Source: Clostridiaceae bacterium
Lineage (GTDB): Bacteria > Bacillota > Clostridia > Lachnospirales > Lachnospiraceae
Direction: 5' to 3'
Length of the DNA stretch: 64,000 nucleotides
NCBI GenBank assembly: GCA_902362725.1
Contig: CABIXM010000008.1
Location: 65,791-129,790, forward strand
Shown in pieces: positions 32,803 through 42,000 of this stretch (its first letter is position 1; the number at the start of each line of letters is the position of its first letter). Both the position numbers and the translations under genes were made by a program. The notes under the pieces were generated by a model, which made no database searches, had not been told where the DNA came from, and was given only the letters and a program-made list of their open reading frames with translations.

Positions 32803-32831
32803 TTGATCTTTTCTTGCATTTTACATATAAT
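32803..32831 (+). promoter_or_regulatory. Promoter of argS
   Basis: TTGATC (32803-32808) and TATAAT (32826-32831) are 17 bp apart. The box lies directly behind the start of xth, so both genes share this 144-base control region. Confidence 0.75.
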
Positions 32832-32923
32832 AGATATTATTATAGTGGTTCTGCGAAAAAAAGTAAAGAATCGCAGCCGAAAGCATTATAAAGAAAAGAT
32901 TTTTACAAGAGGAGAATACGTGT

Positions 32924-34690
32924 ATGGAGAAGTTACTGGATCGGATTACCGCTGCGGTATCCGAAGCCTTTGTAAACTGCGGCTATGAGGCCGAGTACGG
33001 AAAGGTCACCATTTCCAATCGCCCGGACCTGTGCGAGTATCAGTGTAACGGCGCCATGGCAGGCGCGAAAAAATATCACTGCGCGCCCATTCAGATTGCC
33101 AATAAGGTGGCGGAGAGCTTAAAGGAGCAGGAGCTGTTTTCCGAGGTCAATGCGGTAAATCCGGGCTTTCTGAACCTGAAGCTGGCGCCAGCCTATGTGC
33201 AGGAATACCTGCAGGGCATGGCCGATGACGAGCGTCTGGGCTGTGAGAAGACCGCGAACCCGAAAACCATCGTCATTGATTACGGCGGACCCAACGTGGC
33301 GAAGCCGCTGCATGTGGGACATCTCCGTTCTGCCATCATCGGCGAGAGCGTGAAGCGCCTGGGACGTTTCGCAGGGCACAAGGTGATCGGCGACATCCAT
33401 CTGGGAGACTGGGGACTGCAGATGGGACTGATTATCACAGAGTTGAAGGAACGTAAACCGGATCTGGTGTATTTCGATGAGGACTATACCGGCGAGTATC
33501 CGACCGAAGCGCCCTTTACCATTTCCGAGCTGGAGGAGATCTATCCGGCAGCCAGCGCACGTTTCAAGGAGGACGAGGCCTACAAGGAGCAGGCGATGCA
33601 CGCCACCTATCTGGTGCAGCACGGGCATAGAGGCTATCAGGCCATCCTGCAGCATATTTTAAATGTGTCGGTCACCGATCTGAAGCGCAACTATGCGAAT
33701 CTGAATGTGGAGTTCGACCTGTGGAAAGGCGAGTCCGACGCCCAGCCCTATATTCCGGATATGGTGGAGAAGCTGAAGAACGAGGGCTTTGCTTATGAGA
33801 GCGAGGGCGCGCTGGTAGTTGACGTCAAAGAGGATACGGATACCAAAGAGGTTCCGCCCTGCATGATTCTGAAGTCTGACGGAGCGTCCCTGTATACCAC
33901 CACCGACCTGGCGACTCTGGTGGAGCGCCGAAAGCTCTTTGATCCGGACGAGGTCATCTACGTAGTAGATAAGCGTCAGGAGATGCATTTTATCCAGGTA
34001 TTCCGCTGTGCCAAGAAGACCGGTCTGGTAAAGCCGGAGACGGATTTGGAATTCTTAGGATTTGGTACCATGAACGGCAAGGACGGTAAGCCCTTCAAGA
34101 CCCGCGAGGGCGGCGTTATGCGTCTGGAGTACCTGATTGCCGATATCAACGAAAAGATGTATCAAAAGATCGCGGAGAATTCTGAGATTTCCGAGGAAGA
34201 GGCGCGGGATACGGCGAAGAAGATTGGTCTGTCCGCCATCAAGTATGGCGACCTGTCTAACCAGGCCTCCAAGGATTACGTGTTCGATATCGACCGCTTT
34301 ACCTCCTTTGAGGGCAATACCGGACCCTATATCCTGTACACCATTGTGCGGATTAAGTCCATTCTGAACAAGTATCAGGCCCAGGGCGGCGATCTGACAA
34401 AGGGACGGATTCCGGCAGCGGAAAATGACAGCCAGAAGGCGCTGGAGCTGGTACTGGCCCGCTTCAACGGCGTGCTGGAGAATGCCTTTGACGAGCTGGC
34501 GCCCCATAAGGTCTGCGCTTATATCTATGAGCTGGCGAACGCCTTCAACAAGTTCTATCATGAGACAAAGATTCTTGGCGAAGAGGACGAAGAGAAGCGT
34601 GCAGGGCTGGTGGCTGTACTGCAGTTGACCAAGCGGGTGCTGGAGACCTGCATCGATGTGCTGGGCTTCGAAGCACCGGAGAGAATGTAA
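32924..34690 (+). CDS. argS: Arginyl-tRNA synthetase
   Basis: Charges tRNA-Arg. The 588-residue class I enzyme has an N-terminal Add-1 domain (to about residue 110), the HIGH motif in NVAKPLHVGHLRSAIIGES, and a C-terminal all-helical DALR anticodon domain (from about 470, IKSILNKYQAQ to the end GFEAPERM). As in many ArgS proteins there is no canonical KMSKS; GTMNGKDGKPFKTREGGVM occupies that place. AGAGGAG lies about 13 bases before the ATG. No T-box leader is visible in the 90-base 5' region. A large terminator follows. Confidence 0.96.
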   Translation: MEKLLDRITAAVSEAFVNCGYEAEYGKVTISNRPDLCEYQCNGAMAGAKKYHCAPIQIANKVAESLKEQELFSEVNAVNPGFLNLKLAPAYVQEYLQGMADDERLGCEKTANPKTIVIDYGGPNVAKPLHVGHLRSAIIGESVKRLGRFAGHKVIGDIHLGDWGLQMGLIITELKERKPDLVYFDEDYTGEYPTEAPFTISELEEIYPAASARFKEDEAYKEQAMHATYLVQHGHRGYQAILQHILNVSVTDLKRNYANLNVEFDLWKGESDAQPYIPDMVEKLKNEGFAYESEGALVVDVKEDTDTKEVPPCMILKSDGASLYTTTDLATLVERRKLFDPDEVIYVVDKRQEMHFIQVFRCAKKTGLVKPETDLEFLGFGTMNGKDGKPFKTREGGVMRLEYLIADINEKMYQKIAENSEISEEEARDTAKKIGLSAIKYGDLSNQASKDYVFDIDRFTSFEGNTGPYILYTIVRIKSILNKYQAQGGDLTKGRIPAAENDSQKALELVLARFNGVLENAFDELAPHKVCAYIYELANAFNKFYHETKILGEEDEEKRAGLVAVLQLTKRVLETCIDVLGFEAPERM

Positions 34691-34711
34691 GATAAATAGG
34701 TAATGTGAGAG

Positions 34712-34762
34712 ATCCGGGATTGAAACATGTGAACAGGTTCACAATTTCAATTCCGGATTTTT
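34712..34762 (+). terminator. Terminator of argS
   Basis: ATCCGGGATTGAAA pairs with TTTCAATTCCGGAT, with an inner TGTGAAC/GTTCACA hairpin, followed by TTTTT. Confidence 0.85.
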
Positions 34763-34949
34763 AATACATGGAGCTGTAAAAATATTCCAAATACGATACA
34801 AAAATTCGTGCGTTGCACAAGCGTGTTATCATGAAAAGTGTGAAGAGCAATATTTTACTAATTTTCAGGGGACTCTCATTCTATGTCATGTCCCTATGCA
34901 CACGTTTATGCTAAGATAAAATCAGAAAACACAGCAGGAGGACTTCACC

Positions 34950-35906
34950 ATGGAGCAGATAAAAACCGGAAAATTCATCGCGGAACTGAGAAAGGAAAAG
35001 GGCATGACCCAGGAGCAGCTTGGCGACAGATTGGGTGTCAATTCCCGCAGTGTCTCCCGCTGGGAAAATGGTCACGGAATGCCGGATATCTCATTGCTGC
35101 TTACTCTGGCAGATGTGCTGGGTGTGACAGTGCAGGAACTGCTGGAGGGAAGCAGGCGGGAAATAGAAAGTGGAAATGCCGGAGTCGTCACCTATGAGGG
35201 ATTGCATACCGTAGTGCAGTATCTGAATCAGGAGCGGGCAGCCTGGAAGAAACAGATCGATTCCAGCCTGAAATTCAGTCTGTTTTGCGTAGGTGTGGCC
35301 ACTGTCGGATATGTGGTTATGGAGCTGCTCCGGGCATACAGAGGAATAGATGGCGGCATCATCGATGGAGTTCTGTTTCTGATGCTGTGCGGTTTTATCC
35401 GCATCCTCCAGTGCCAGCGCATGAATAAAGATGAGTACAAGTTCACTACGGAGCAGCTGGAAAGCCTGATGGAAAATCAGTGCCCGAAAATGCACACGGC
35501 TCAAGAGATGCTGTACTTTCTGAAAAGCCGCCAGCAGCCGGAGCCGGACGAGAGTAAGTGCGAGAAGATTCTGAAAGCTATTGAAACGGAATTGAAGCCT
35601 GGCGAAGCCGTCGAACTGGTCACCCAGTATGGCGAATACACCCGAAACGCTCTCCCCATGATGTGGCACCCTGTCATCGCCTTCACCGATCACCGCATGA
35701 TCATCGGAGGTGAGCGTCAGAAGGGCATGCTTATGGTAGAGTATGACACCGAAAGCTACGAAAAAGACGACATCCTTTCCAACCGTACCGAATGCGACGG
35801 CATCCAGTGGGAAATGATCATCGGCACAAAGCAGGCGGAGCTTCGGTTTACCATCAAAAAGAAACGGCAGTCACAGAAAGATAGAGAGAAAACGTCGGAA
35901 AAATAG
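34950..35906 (+). CDS. XRE-family regulator with membrane helices and a PH-like C-terminus
   Basis: The 318-residue protein has an N-terminal helix-turn-helix (IAELRKEKGMTQEQLGDRLG, then SRSVSRWENGHGMPD; residues about 9-65), a linker, two hydrophobic segments (about 108-128 and 134-152), a charged helix, and a C-terminal domain of about 100 residues (GEAVELVTQYGEYTRNAL, then AFTDHRMIIGG and LRFTIKKK) whose strand pattern resembles bacterial PH domains. It is thus a DNA-binding protein held at the membrane. GCAGGAGG precedes the ATG. It stands alone with its own terminator. Signal and targets are unknown; the PH resemblance is by eye only. Confidence 0.75.
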   Translation: MEQIKTGKFIAELRKEKGMTQEQLGDRLGVNSRSVSRWENGHGMPDISLLLTLADVLGVTVQELLEGSRREIESGNAGVVTYEGLHTVVQYLNQERAAWKKQIDSSLKFSLFCVGVATVGYVVMELLRAYRGIDGGIIDGVLFLMLCGFIRILQCQRMNKDEYKFTTEQLESLMENQCPKMHTAQEMLYFLKSRQQPEPDESKCEKILKAIETELKPGEAVELVTQYGEYTRNALPMMWHPVIAFTDHRMIIGGERQKGMLMVEYDTESYEKDDILSNRTECDGIQWEMIIGTKQAELRFTIKKKRQSQKDREKTSEK

Positions 35907-35944
35907 AAGGAAACAGGGTTGTAAAAAGTTTTCGAAAAGGGAAA

Positions 35945-35983
35945 AATGCCGCAGGTTCCGCAAAAGAACCCGCGGTATTTTTT
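35945..35983 (+). terminator. Terminator of the XRE membrane regulator
   Basis: AATGCCGC-A-GGTTC pairs with GAACC-C-GCGGTATT around CGCAAAA, then TTTT. It may also serve thiT from the other side. Confidence 0.8.
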
Positions 35984-36005
35984 ATTGGTGTAAAAGAATG
36001 ATTGT

Positions 36006-36680
36006 TTAATCTGCCACCGCCATCTGCTTCACCCGCACAAACGCCTTATTCACCGCCGGAATCGCCAGTACAATCAGTGTAATGGCCGCCTCGCAGCCCA
36101 GATAAGAGCCGTTGTAGGCCAGGGAATAAACCGGGGCGCTCATACCGGATCCTTCCGCGTACATGCCGAAGAAAATCAGGCCGGACAGGAATGCGAAGAG
36201 GTAGCGGCCCAGGACGCCTACAATGTAGCCTTTCACAAGGCCATTTTTCTTGTTACAGAAGATACCGGACAGACCCAGTGCGCCGAAGGCCAGGATATAG
36301 TCCGTAATCATCTGGGGCAGGCTGATGATATAAGGATCGGAGATGAGCTGCAGCAGGCCGTAGGCCACGCCGGTCATAATACCGGCCCGCAGGCCGTACC
36401 AGTAACCGATACAGCAGATGAACAGCATGGAAAACAGAGTAACGGATCCGCCCATGGGAGCCTCAAAAAGCTTCAGGAAGGACGTGATCATGGCCAGGGC
36501 CATGGCAACGGCAGAAAAAACCAGGTGCTTCGTTTTCAATTTTGCCTTGTCTCCGGTGAGATAGCAGGCCAGGATCAGAAGAACCAGCATCAGGGCGACC
36601 AGGGCACCGTAACCCAGGCCCGTCAGGTTGTAGGTGGCGTTACCGTATTCGTCCACCAGTTTGGTAGCAAAAAGTGACAT
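36006..36680 (-). CDS. thiT: Thiamine transporter ThiT (ECF S-component)
   Basis: The 224-residue membrane protein has six to seven helices. AVAMALAMITSFLKLFEAPM and GGSVTLFSMLFICCIGYWYG hold the family pattern for thiamine binding in helices near the N-terminal half. It gives substrate specificity to an energy-coupling factor module encoded elsewhere. AAGGAGG precedes the ATG. A TPP riboswitch directly upstream on the same strand confirms the thiamine link: high TPP should turn the gene off. No thiamine biosynthesis gene is adjacent. Confidence 0.95.
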   Translation of the reverse strand: MSLFATKLVDEYGNATYNLTGLGYGALVALMLVLLILACYLTGDKAKLKTKHLVFSAVAMALAMITSFLKLFEAPMGGSVTLFSMLFICCIGYWYGLRAGIMTGVAYGLLQLISDPYIISLPQMITDYILAFGALGLSGIFCNKKNGLVKGYIVGVLGRYLFAFLSGLIFFGMYAEGSGMSAPVYSLAYNGSYLGCEAAITLIVLAIPAVNKAFVRVKQMAVAD

Positions 36681-36730
36681 AAAAAAACCTCCTTAGGAAT
36701 GAAAAAATTTCACAGGAGGGGATACAAAAG

Positions 36731-36816
36731 ATGCTTCCTTACGCCGGTATTAACCGGTTCAAGTAATGAGGGTCAACACAGATGTGTATTCTCAGCCTTT
36801 GGCTCCCCTAGCTTTC
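36731..36816 (-). promoter_or_regulatory. TPP riboswitch
   Basis: Read on the - strand: AGGGGAGCC, then GGCTGAGAA, a variable arm (ACACATCTGTGT), GACCC, ACTTGAACCGGTTAATACCG and GCGTAAGGAAGC. These are the conserved thi-box blocks in the right order. The stretch between it and the thiT start holds the ribosome binding site, so translational or short-range control is likely. Confidence 0.93.
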
Positions 36817-36833
36817 GCTATGTGATTGATTTA

Positions 36834-36862
36834 AATATAGGGCAGACAGGGAAGAAAGTCAA
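36834..36862 (-). promoter_or_regulatory. Promoter of thiT
   Basis: On the - strand, TTGACT (36862-36857) and TATATT (36839-36834) are 17 bp apart, about 20 bases before the riboswitch. Confidence 0.75.
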
Positions 36863-36865
36863 GAG

Positions 36866-36920
36866 AAAACATTTTGCATTTTCGTGAAAAAGTACAGAAA
36901 AACATTTTGTATTTTCGTGA
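36866..36920. repeat. Two 22-bp direct repeats upstream of the SGNH-hydrolase promoter
   Basis: The same 22-base sequence occurs at 36866-36887 and 36899-36920 with one change (core ACATTTTGCATTTTCGTGA, T for C in copy two). The period of 33 bp is three helical turns. The second copy ends 13 bases before the -35 box, and both lie just behind the thiT promoter, so a tandem operator is likely. Confidence 0.75.
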
Positions 36921-36933
36921 ATAGCAGGAAGAT

Positions 36934-36962
36934 TTGACAGGGACAAAGAAGGGGCTTATACT
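36934..36962 (+). promoter_or_regulatory. Promoter of the SGNH hydrolase-CPBP pair
   Basis: TTGACA (36934-36939) and TATACT (36957-36962) are 17 bp apart, 81 bases before the start codon. Confidence 0.85.
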
Positions 36963-37043
36963 TGTAGAATATGAATCCATATGGAAGAGAACCCTGGTAG
37001 CCAAAGGTGAAACAGGGTCAAAGTATAAGAAACGGAGAATTCT

Positions 37044-37916
37044 ATGAACCGAATACCAAACAATAAAAAAATCATTTTCATCCTGAGCGCCCTGTGCTGT
37101 CTGCTCATGGTGGCGGTCAACATCTATCAGCAGAAAACCTGGCGGGGCATGGACGTGATTCTGTTTATGGGGCAGAGCAATGTGAGCGGAGCGGGCGGCG
37201 ACGCCTCGCAGGCACCGGAGCTGACAGAGGGAGCCGGGTATGAGTACCGGGCCGTGACCGATCCGGACAACCTGCATGTGCTGACGGAGCCCTTCGGCCA
37301 GAATGAGAATCGGGGAGCTCTGGATGATACGGATATCCTGGAGCGGAACGGCAGCATGGTGACGGCCTTTGTAAACGCCTATTATGAGAAAACTGGCGTT
37401 CCGGTGGTGGCCATTTCCGCGTCCCGGGGCAGCTCTTCCCTGAACGGATGGCTGAACAGCGGGCGGAAGGAAGAGGCGGCGGATCGCCTGAATGCGGCGA
37501 AGGAGTGCCTGAAAAAAGAAAAAATCCGGGCGCGTCACATTTACATGGTCTGGTTCCAGGGAGAGGCGGACGCGAATCTGGAGACGCCCGGGGATGAGTA
37601 TCAGACCATGCTGCGGCAGCTGGTGGATGATATGGAGGAGCAGGGTGTGGAGGATTGCTTCCTGATTCAGCTGGGCCCGGATCTGACGGATCTGACCAGA
37701 CACCAGGAGATTATGGACGCGCAGCTGCAGATTTGCGAGGAAAATGAGGATATCGTGCTGGTGTCCACCCTCCCGGCCGAGCTGACCGGGGCGGATATGA
37801 AGGACGAGGGGGGAATCCATTTTACACAGAAGGCTCTGAACCTTATCGGAGAGGACGCCGGAAAAAATGCGGGAGAGTATGTGAAAGAGCATGGAGCAGA
37901 GAAAGAATCTCAGTAA
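37044..37916 (+). CDS. Membrane-anchored SGNH esterase (sialate O-acetylesterase-like)
   Basis: The 290-residue protein has an N-terminal membrane anchor (about 9-28) and then an SGNH-type domain of the sialate O-acetylesterase/acetylxylan esterase family (SASA). Motifs: DVILFMGQSNVSGAG with the nucleophile Ser near residue 44, VAISASRGSSSLNGW (Gly), VWFQGEADAN (Gln-Gly-Glu block), and the His in EGGIHFTQKAL near the end. It would remove acetyl groups from carbohydrate outside the cell; substrate unknown. A CPBP protease gene overlaps its last 26 bases, and a paired direct repeat lies upstream. Confidence 0.85.
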   Translation: MNRIPNNKKIIFILSALCCLLMVAVNIYQQKTWRGMDVILFMGQSNVSGAGGDASQAPELTEGAGYEYRAVTDPDNLHVLTEPFGQNENRGALDDTDILERNGSMVTAFVNAYYEKTGVPVVAISASRGSSSLNGWLNSGRKEEAADRLNAAKECLKKEKIRARHIYMVWFQGEADANLETPGDEYQTMLRQLVDDMEEQGVEDCFLIQLGPDLTDLTRHQEIMDAQLQICEENEDIVLVSTLPAELTGADMKDEGGIHFTQKALNLIGEDAGKNAGEYVKEHGAEKESQ

Positions 37917-38709
37917 AAGCCTGTGGGAGCTGGCTATGCCGTTCCTGCTGTACGTGAGTTTGAATATGGCAATCCAGGCGGCCCTGGAGCTTTGTTTTTT
38001 CGAATTCTTCACAGCACCGGAGCATGCAGTCTGGGAGCTGGCTGTGGTCAATGGGATTGAAATACCAATTTTTTATAGAATGTATCGGGAAAGCTGTATC
38101 CGGGAGCAGTTGGAGGAGCCGGAACCGAAACGCGGCGGAAAAAACGCAGTCTGGAAAAGAAAGTCCCGGACAGGCCGCCTGCTTCTGGCGATTTTGGGCG
38201 GCCTCTTCCTGGGCCGGGGCATCAACCTGCTGATCGGCCTGACGCCGCTGCCGACCCTGTTTCCGGGCTATGAGACAGCCGCGGACAGCATGTATACAAG
38301 CAGCCTCCTGTCGCTTGTGGCAGCCAGCATGGTGACGGCGCCGATCCTGGAGGAGCTGCTGGTACGGGGCGTTCTGTACCGGAATCTAAAAGGGGTGCTT
38401 CAGAACCGCTATGCCGGCATGGCTTGCGCGTCCCTGCTTTTTGGCATTCTTCATGGGAATCTGGTGCAGGGGCTCTTCGCCTTTCTGATCGGCCTCTATC
38501 TGAACTGGATCTACGAGTCCGAAGGCTCCCTGCTACCGGCAATTCTGGCTCATGCGGCGGTGAACGCCTCTACCATTTTTCTGGAGAGGATGCCGGAGTG
38601 GCAGAATGTGCTTTATGGAAGTTTGCCGTTGTATCTGGCGGTGACAGCGGTGTGTCTGCTGGCTGGATTTGAAATATGGAAAAAATTTCCACTTTCAAAA
38701 GAAAAGTAA
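37891..38709 (+). CDS. CPBP-family intramembrane glutamic protease
   Basis: The 272-residue membrane protein has about seven helices. The active-site motifs of the CPBP (Abi) family are present: EELLVRGVLYRNL (Glu154, Glu155, Arg159), FGILHGNLVQG with the His, and ILAHAAVNAS with the last His and Asn. It starts inside the end of the esterase gene (26-base overlap), so the two are translated together. CPBP proteins process prenylated or other membrane substrates or serve in bacteriocin self-immunity; no bacteriocin gene is near. Confidence 0.88.
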   Translation: MEQRKNLSKSLWELAMPFLLYVSLNMAIQAALELCFFEFFTAPEHAVWELAVVNGIEIPIFYRMYRESCIREQLEEPEPKRGGKNAVWKRKSRTGRLLLAILGGLFLGRGINLLIGLTPLPTLFPGYETAADSMYTSSLLSLVAASMVTAPILEELLVRGVLYRNLKGVLQNRYAGMACASLLFGILHGNLVQGLFAFLIGLYLNWIYESEGSLLPAILAHAAVNASTIFLERMPEWQNVLYGSLPLYLAVTAVCLLAGFEIWKKFPLSKEK

Positions 38710-38888
38710 GGATGTAAGGAACGAAAAGCAGAGAATATCATAAAAATAGCGTAGAAATTATTGAGAAAAATGATATTTGAATTGTTCCTATAGTCCTCAT
38801 TTCCAAAGAAAAAAGAGAAAACAAAGATGCAATTCAACGAAAAAGACGAAATTCACAAATAATCTGACAATAATACAAAAATTCACTC

Positions 38889-38917
38889 TTTACATCTGAA
38901 AAAAATCGTTGTATAGT
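38889..38917 (+). promoter_or_regulatory. Promoter of gltBD
   Basis: TTTACA (38889-38894) and TATAGT (38912-38917) are 17 bp apart, 90 bases before the gltB start. The 180 bases before it are A+T-rich and hold nothing I recognise except the ATAGCGTAGAAAT block at 38746, shared with the hairpin at 8187. Confidence 0.75.
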
Positions 38918-39007
38918 ACCAATAAAGTCAGAGCAGGACGCTGCACTGAAGAATAATAGTAATTGAAAATTCCAAACAAGCGAGTTCAAGGATCTGGAGG
39001 GATAGGT

Positions 39008-42000
39008 ATGAGCCAACAGAGCAAGGGATTGTATGACCCGCGATTTGAGCACGATAACTGCGGTATCGGTGCAGTGGTCAACATCAAAGGATTGAAAAGT
39101 CACGAGACCGTGGCGAACGCATTGAAAATTGTAGAGAACCTGGAACACAGGGCCGGCAAAGACGCCGAAGGTAAGACTGGAGACGGAGTAGGAATCTTAT
39201 TACAGATATCACATAAGTTCTTCTCCCAGGCAGTCAAACCTCTCGGCGTCTTTTTAGGTGAAGAAAGAGATTACGGTATCGGCATGTTCTTCTTCCCCCA
39301 GGATGAACTGAAGCGCAACCAGGCCCGGAAGATGTTCGAAATCATCGTAGAAAAAGAAGGGATGGAGTTCTTAGGATGGAGAGAAGTTCCCACCGTGCCG
39401 TCTGTCCTTGGCACCAAGGCGCTGGAGAAGATGCCGTGCATCATGCAGGGCTTCGTCAAACGTCCGGCAAACGTGGAAAAGGGACTGGACTTCGACCGGA
39501 AGCTTTATGTGGCCCGTCGGACCTTCGAGCAGTCCAACGACGACACCTACGTGGTATCCCTTTCCAGCAGAACTATCGTATACAAAGGCATGTTCCTGGT
39601 ACATCAGCTGCGCTCTTTCTTCCAGGATCTGCAGGATGAAAATTACGAATCGGCCATCGCCATCGTACATTCCCGATTCAGTACCAACACGAATCCAAGC
39701 TGGGAGCGGGCGCATCCCAACCGTTTCATCGTACACAACGGCGAGATCAACACCATCCAGGGCAATGCAGACAAGATGCTGGCCCGGGAAGAGACTATGG
39801 AGTCCAGCCACCTGAAAAAAGACCTGAACAAGGTTCTTCCGGTGGTCAATGCCTCCGGTTCCGATTCCGCCATGCTGGATAACACCCTGGAGTTCCTGGT
39901 TATGAGCGGCATGGATCTTCCGCTGGCCGTCATGATTACCATTCCGGAGCCCTGGGATAACAATAAGGCCATGTCCCAGAAGAAGCGTGATTTCTATCAG
40001 TATTACGCTACCATGATGGAGCCCTGGGACGGCCCGGCCTCCATTCTGTTCAGCGATGGCGATGTGATGGGAGCGGTTCTGGACCGCAACGGCCTCCGTC
40101 CTTCCCGTTACTATATCACCACTGATGACGATCTGATTCTTTCCTCCGAGGTGGGAGTCCTGGACATCGACCCGACCAAGATCGTAGTCAAGGAGAGACT
40201 GCATCCGGGCAAAATGCTTCTGGTGGATACAGTCAAAGGCGAGGTGATCGACGACGAGCATCTGAAAGAGAAATACGCTTCCGCACAGCCCTACGGCGAG
40301 TGGCTGGACAGCAATCTGGTACAGTTAAAGGATCTGAAGATTCCCAATGAAAGAGTACCGGAGTTTTCCGCAGATGAACGCAGAAAACTGCAGAAGTCTT
40401 TTGGATACAACTACGAGGAATACCGTACCTCCATCCTGCAGATGGCCCAGAACGGAGCCGAGGGCATCGGAGCTATGGGTATTGACACCCCGCTGGCGGC
40501 ATTGTCCGAGGAGCATCCGCCGCTTTTCAACTATTTCAAGCAGCGGTTCGCCCAGGTAACGAATCCGCCCATCGACGCCATCCGTGAGGAAATCGTCACT
40601 TCTACCACCGTGTATGTGGGCAAGGAAGGAAATGTGCTGGAGGAGACCCCGGAAAACTGCAGACTGCTTCGCATCAATCATCCGATTCTGACGAACACAG
40701 ATATCCTGAAGATTAAGAGCATGAAGGTTCCGGGCTTCAAGGTGGAAGTGATTCCGATTACCTATTATAAAAATACCAGCCTGAAGAAGGCCATGGATCG
40801 TCTGTATGTGGAGGCGGACCGTGCTTACCGGGACGGCGCGAATATCCTGATTATCTCCGACCGGGGCGTGGATGAGAACCATGTGGCGATTCCGTCCTTG
40901 CTTGCGGTATCCGGACTGAACCAGCATCTGGTTACCACCAAGAAGCGTACTGGCGTGGCGTTAATTCTGGAGAGCGGCGAGCCTAGAGAGGTACATCATT
41001 TCGCAGCGCTTTTAGGCTACGGCGCCTGTGCTATCAACCCCTATCTGGCACAGGAGACCATCCGGGAACTGGTATCATGCAGGCTGCTGAATAAAGATTA
41101 TTACGCAGCCGTAGACGATTATAACAGCGCGGTACTTCATGGCATTGTAAAAATCGCTTCCAAGATGGGTATTTCCACCATCCAGTCCTATCAGGGCTCC
41201 AAGATCTTCGAGGCCATCGGTATCGACAAGAATGTGGTGGACGAGTACTTCACCAATACCGTCAGCCGTGTGGGCGGCATCACTCTGGCAGACATCGAGA
41301 AACAGGCGGACGAGCTTCATTCCGCAGCCTTTGATCCCCTGGGACTGAACGTAGACCTGACTCTGGAGAGCGTGGGACGCCATAAGAGCAGAAGCGGCGG
41401 CGAGAAGCATCTGTACAACCCCCAGACCATCCATCTGCTGCAGGAGTCCACAAAGCGGGGCGACTACAAGATGTTTAAGGAATACACAGAGCTCATCAAC
41501 GGGGAAAATAACCGCGGTTATCTCCGCAGATTGATGGACTTCAACTATCCGAAGAAGGGCGTGCCCATTGAGGAAGTAGAGAGCGTGGATTCCATCGTGA
41601 CCCGGTTTAAGACCGGAGCCATGTCCTACGGATCTATTTCCCAGGAGGCCCATGAATGTCTGGCCATCGCCATGAATACTTTGCATGGCAAGTCCAACTC
41701 CGGTGAGGGCGGTGAAAGCCTGGAGCGTCTGGAAATCGGGCCGGACGGCCTGAACCGCTGTTCCGCCATCAAGCAGGTGGCTTCGGGACGTTTCGGCGTA
41801 ACCTCCCGGTATCTGGTCAGCGCCAAAGAGCTGCAGATCAAGATGGCCCAGGGCGCGAAGCCCGGTGAGGGCGGCCATCTGCCGGGCGGAAAGGTGTACC
41901 CGTGGATCGCGAAGACCCGTCACTCCACGCCGGGCGTGAGCCTGATTTCCCCGCCGCCTCATCACGATATCTATTCCATCGAGGATTTGGCGCAGCTGAT

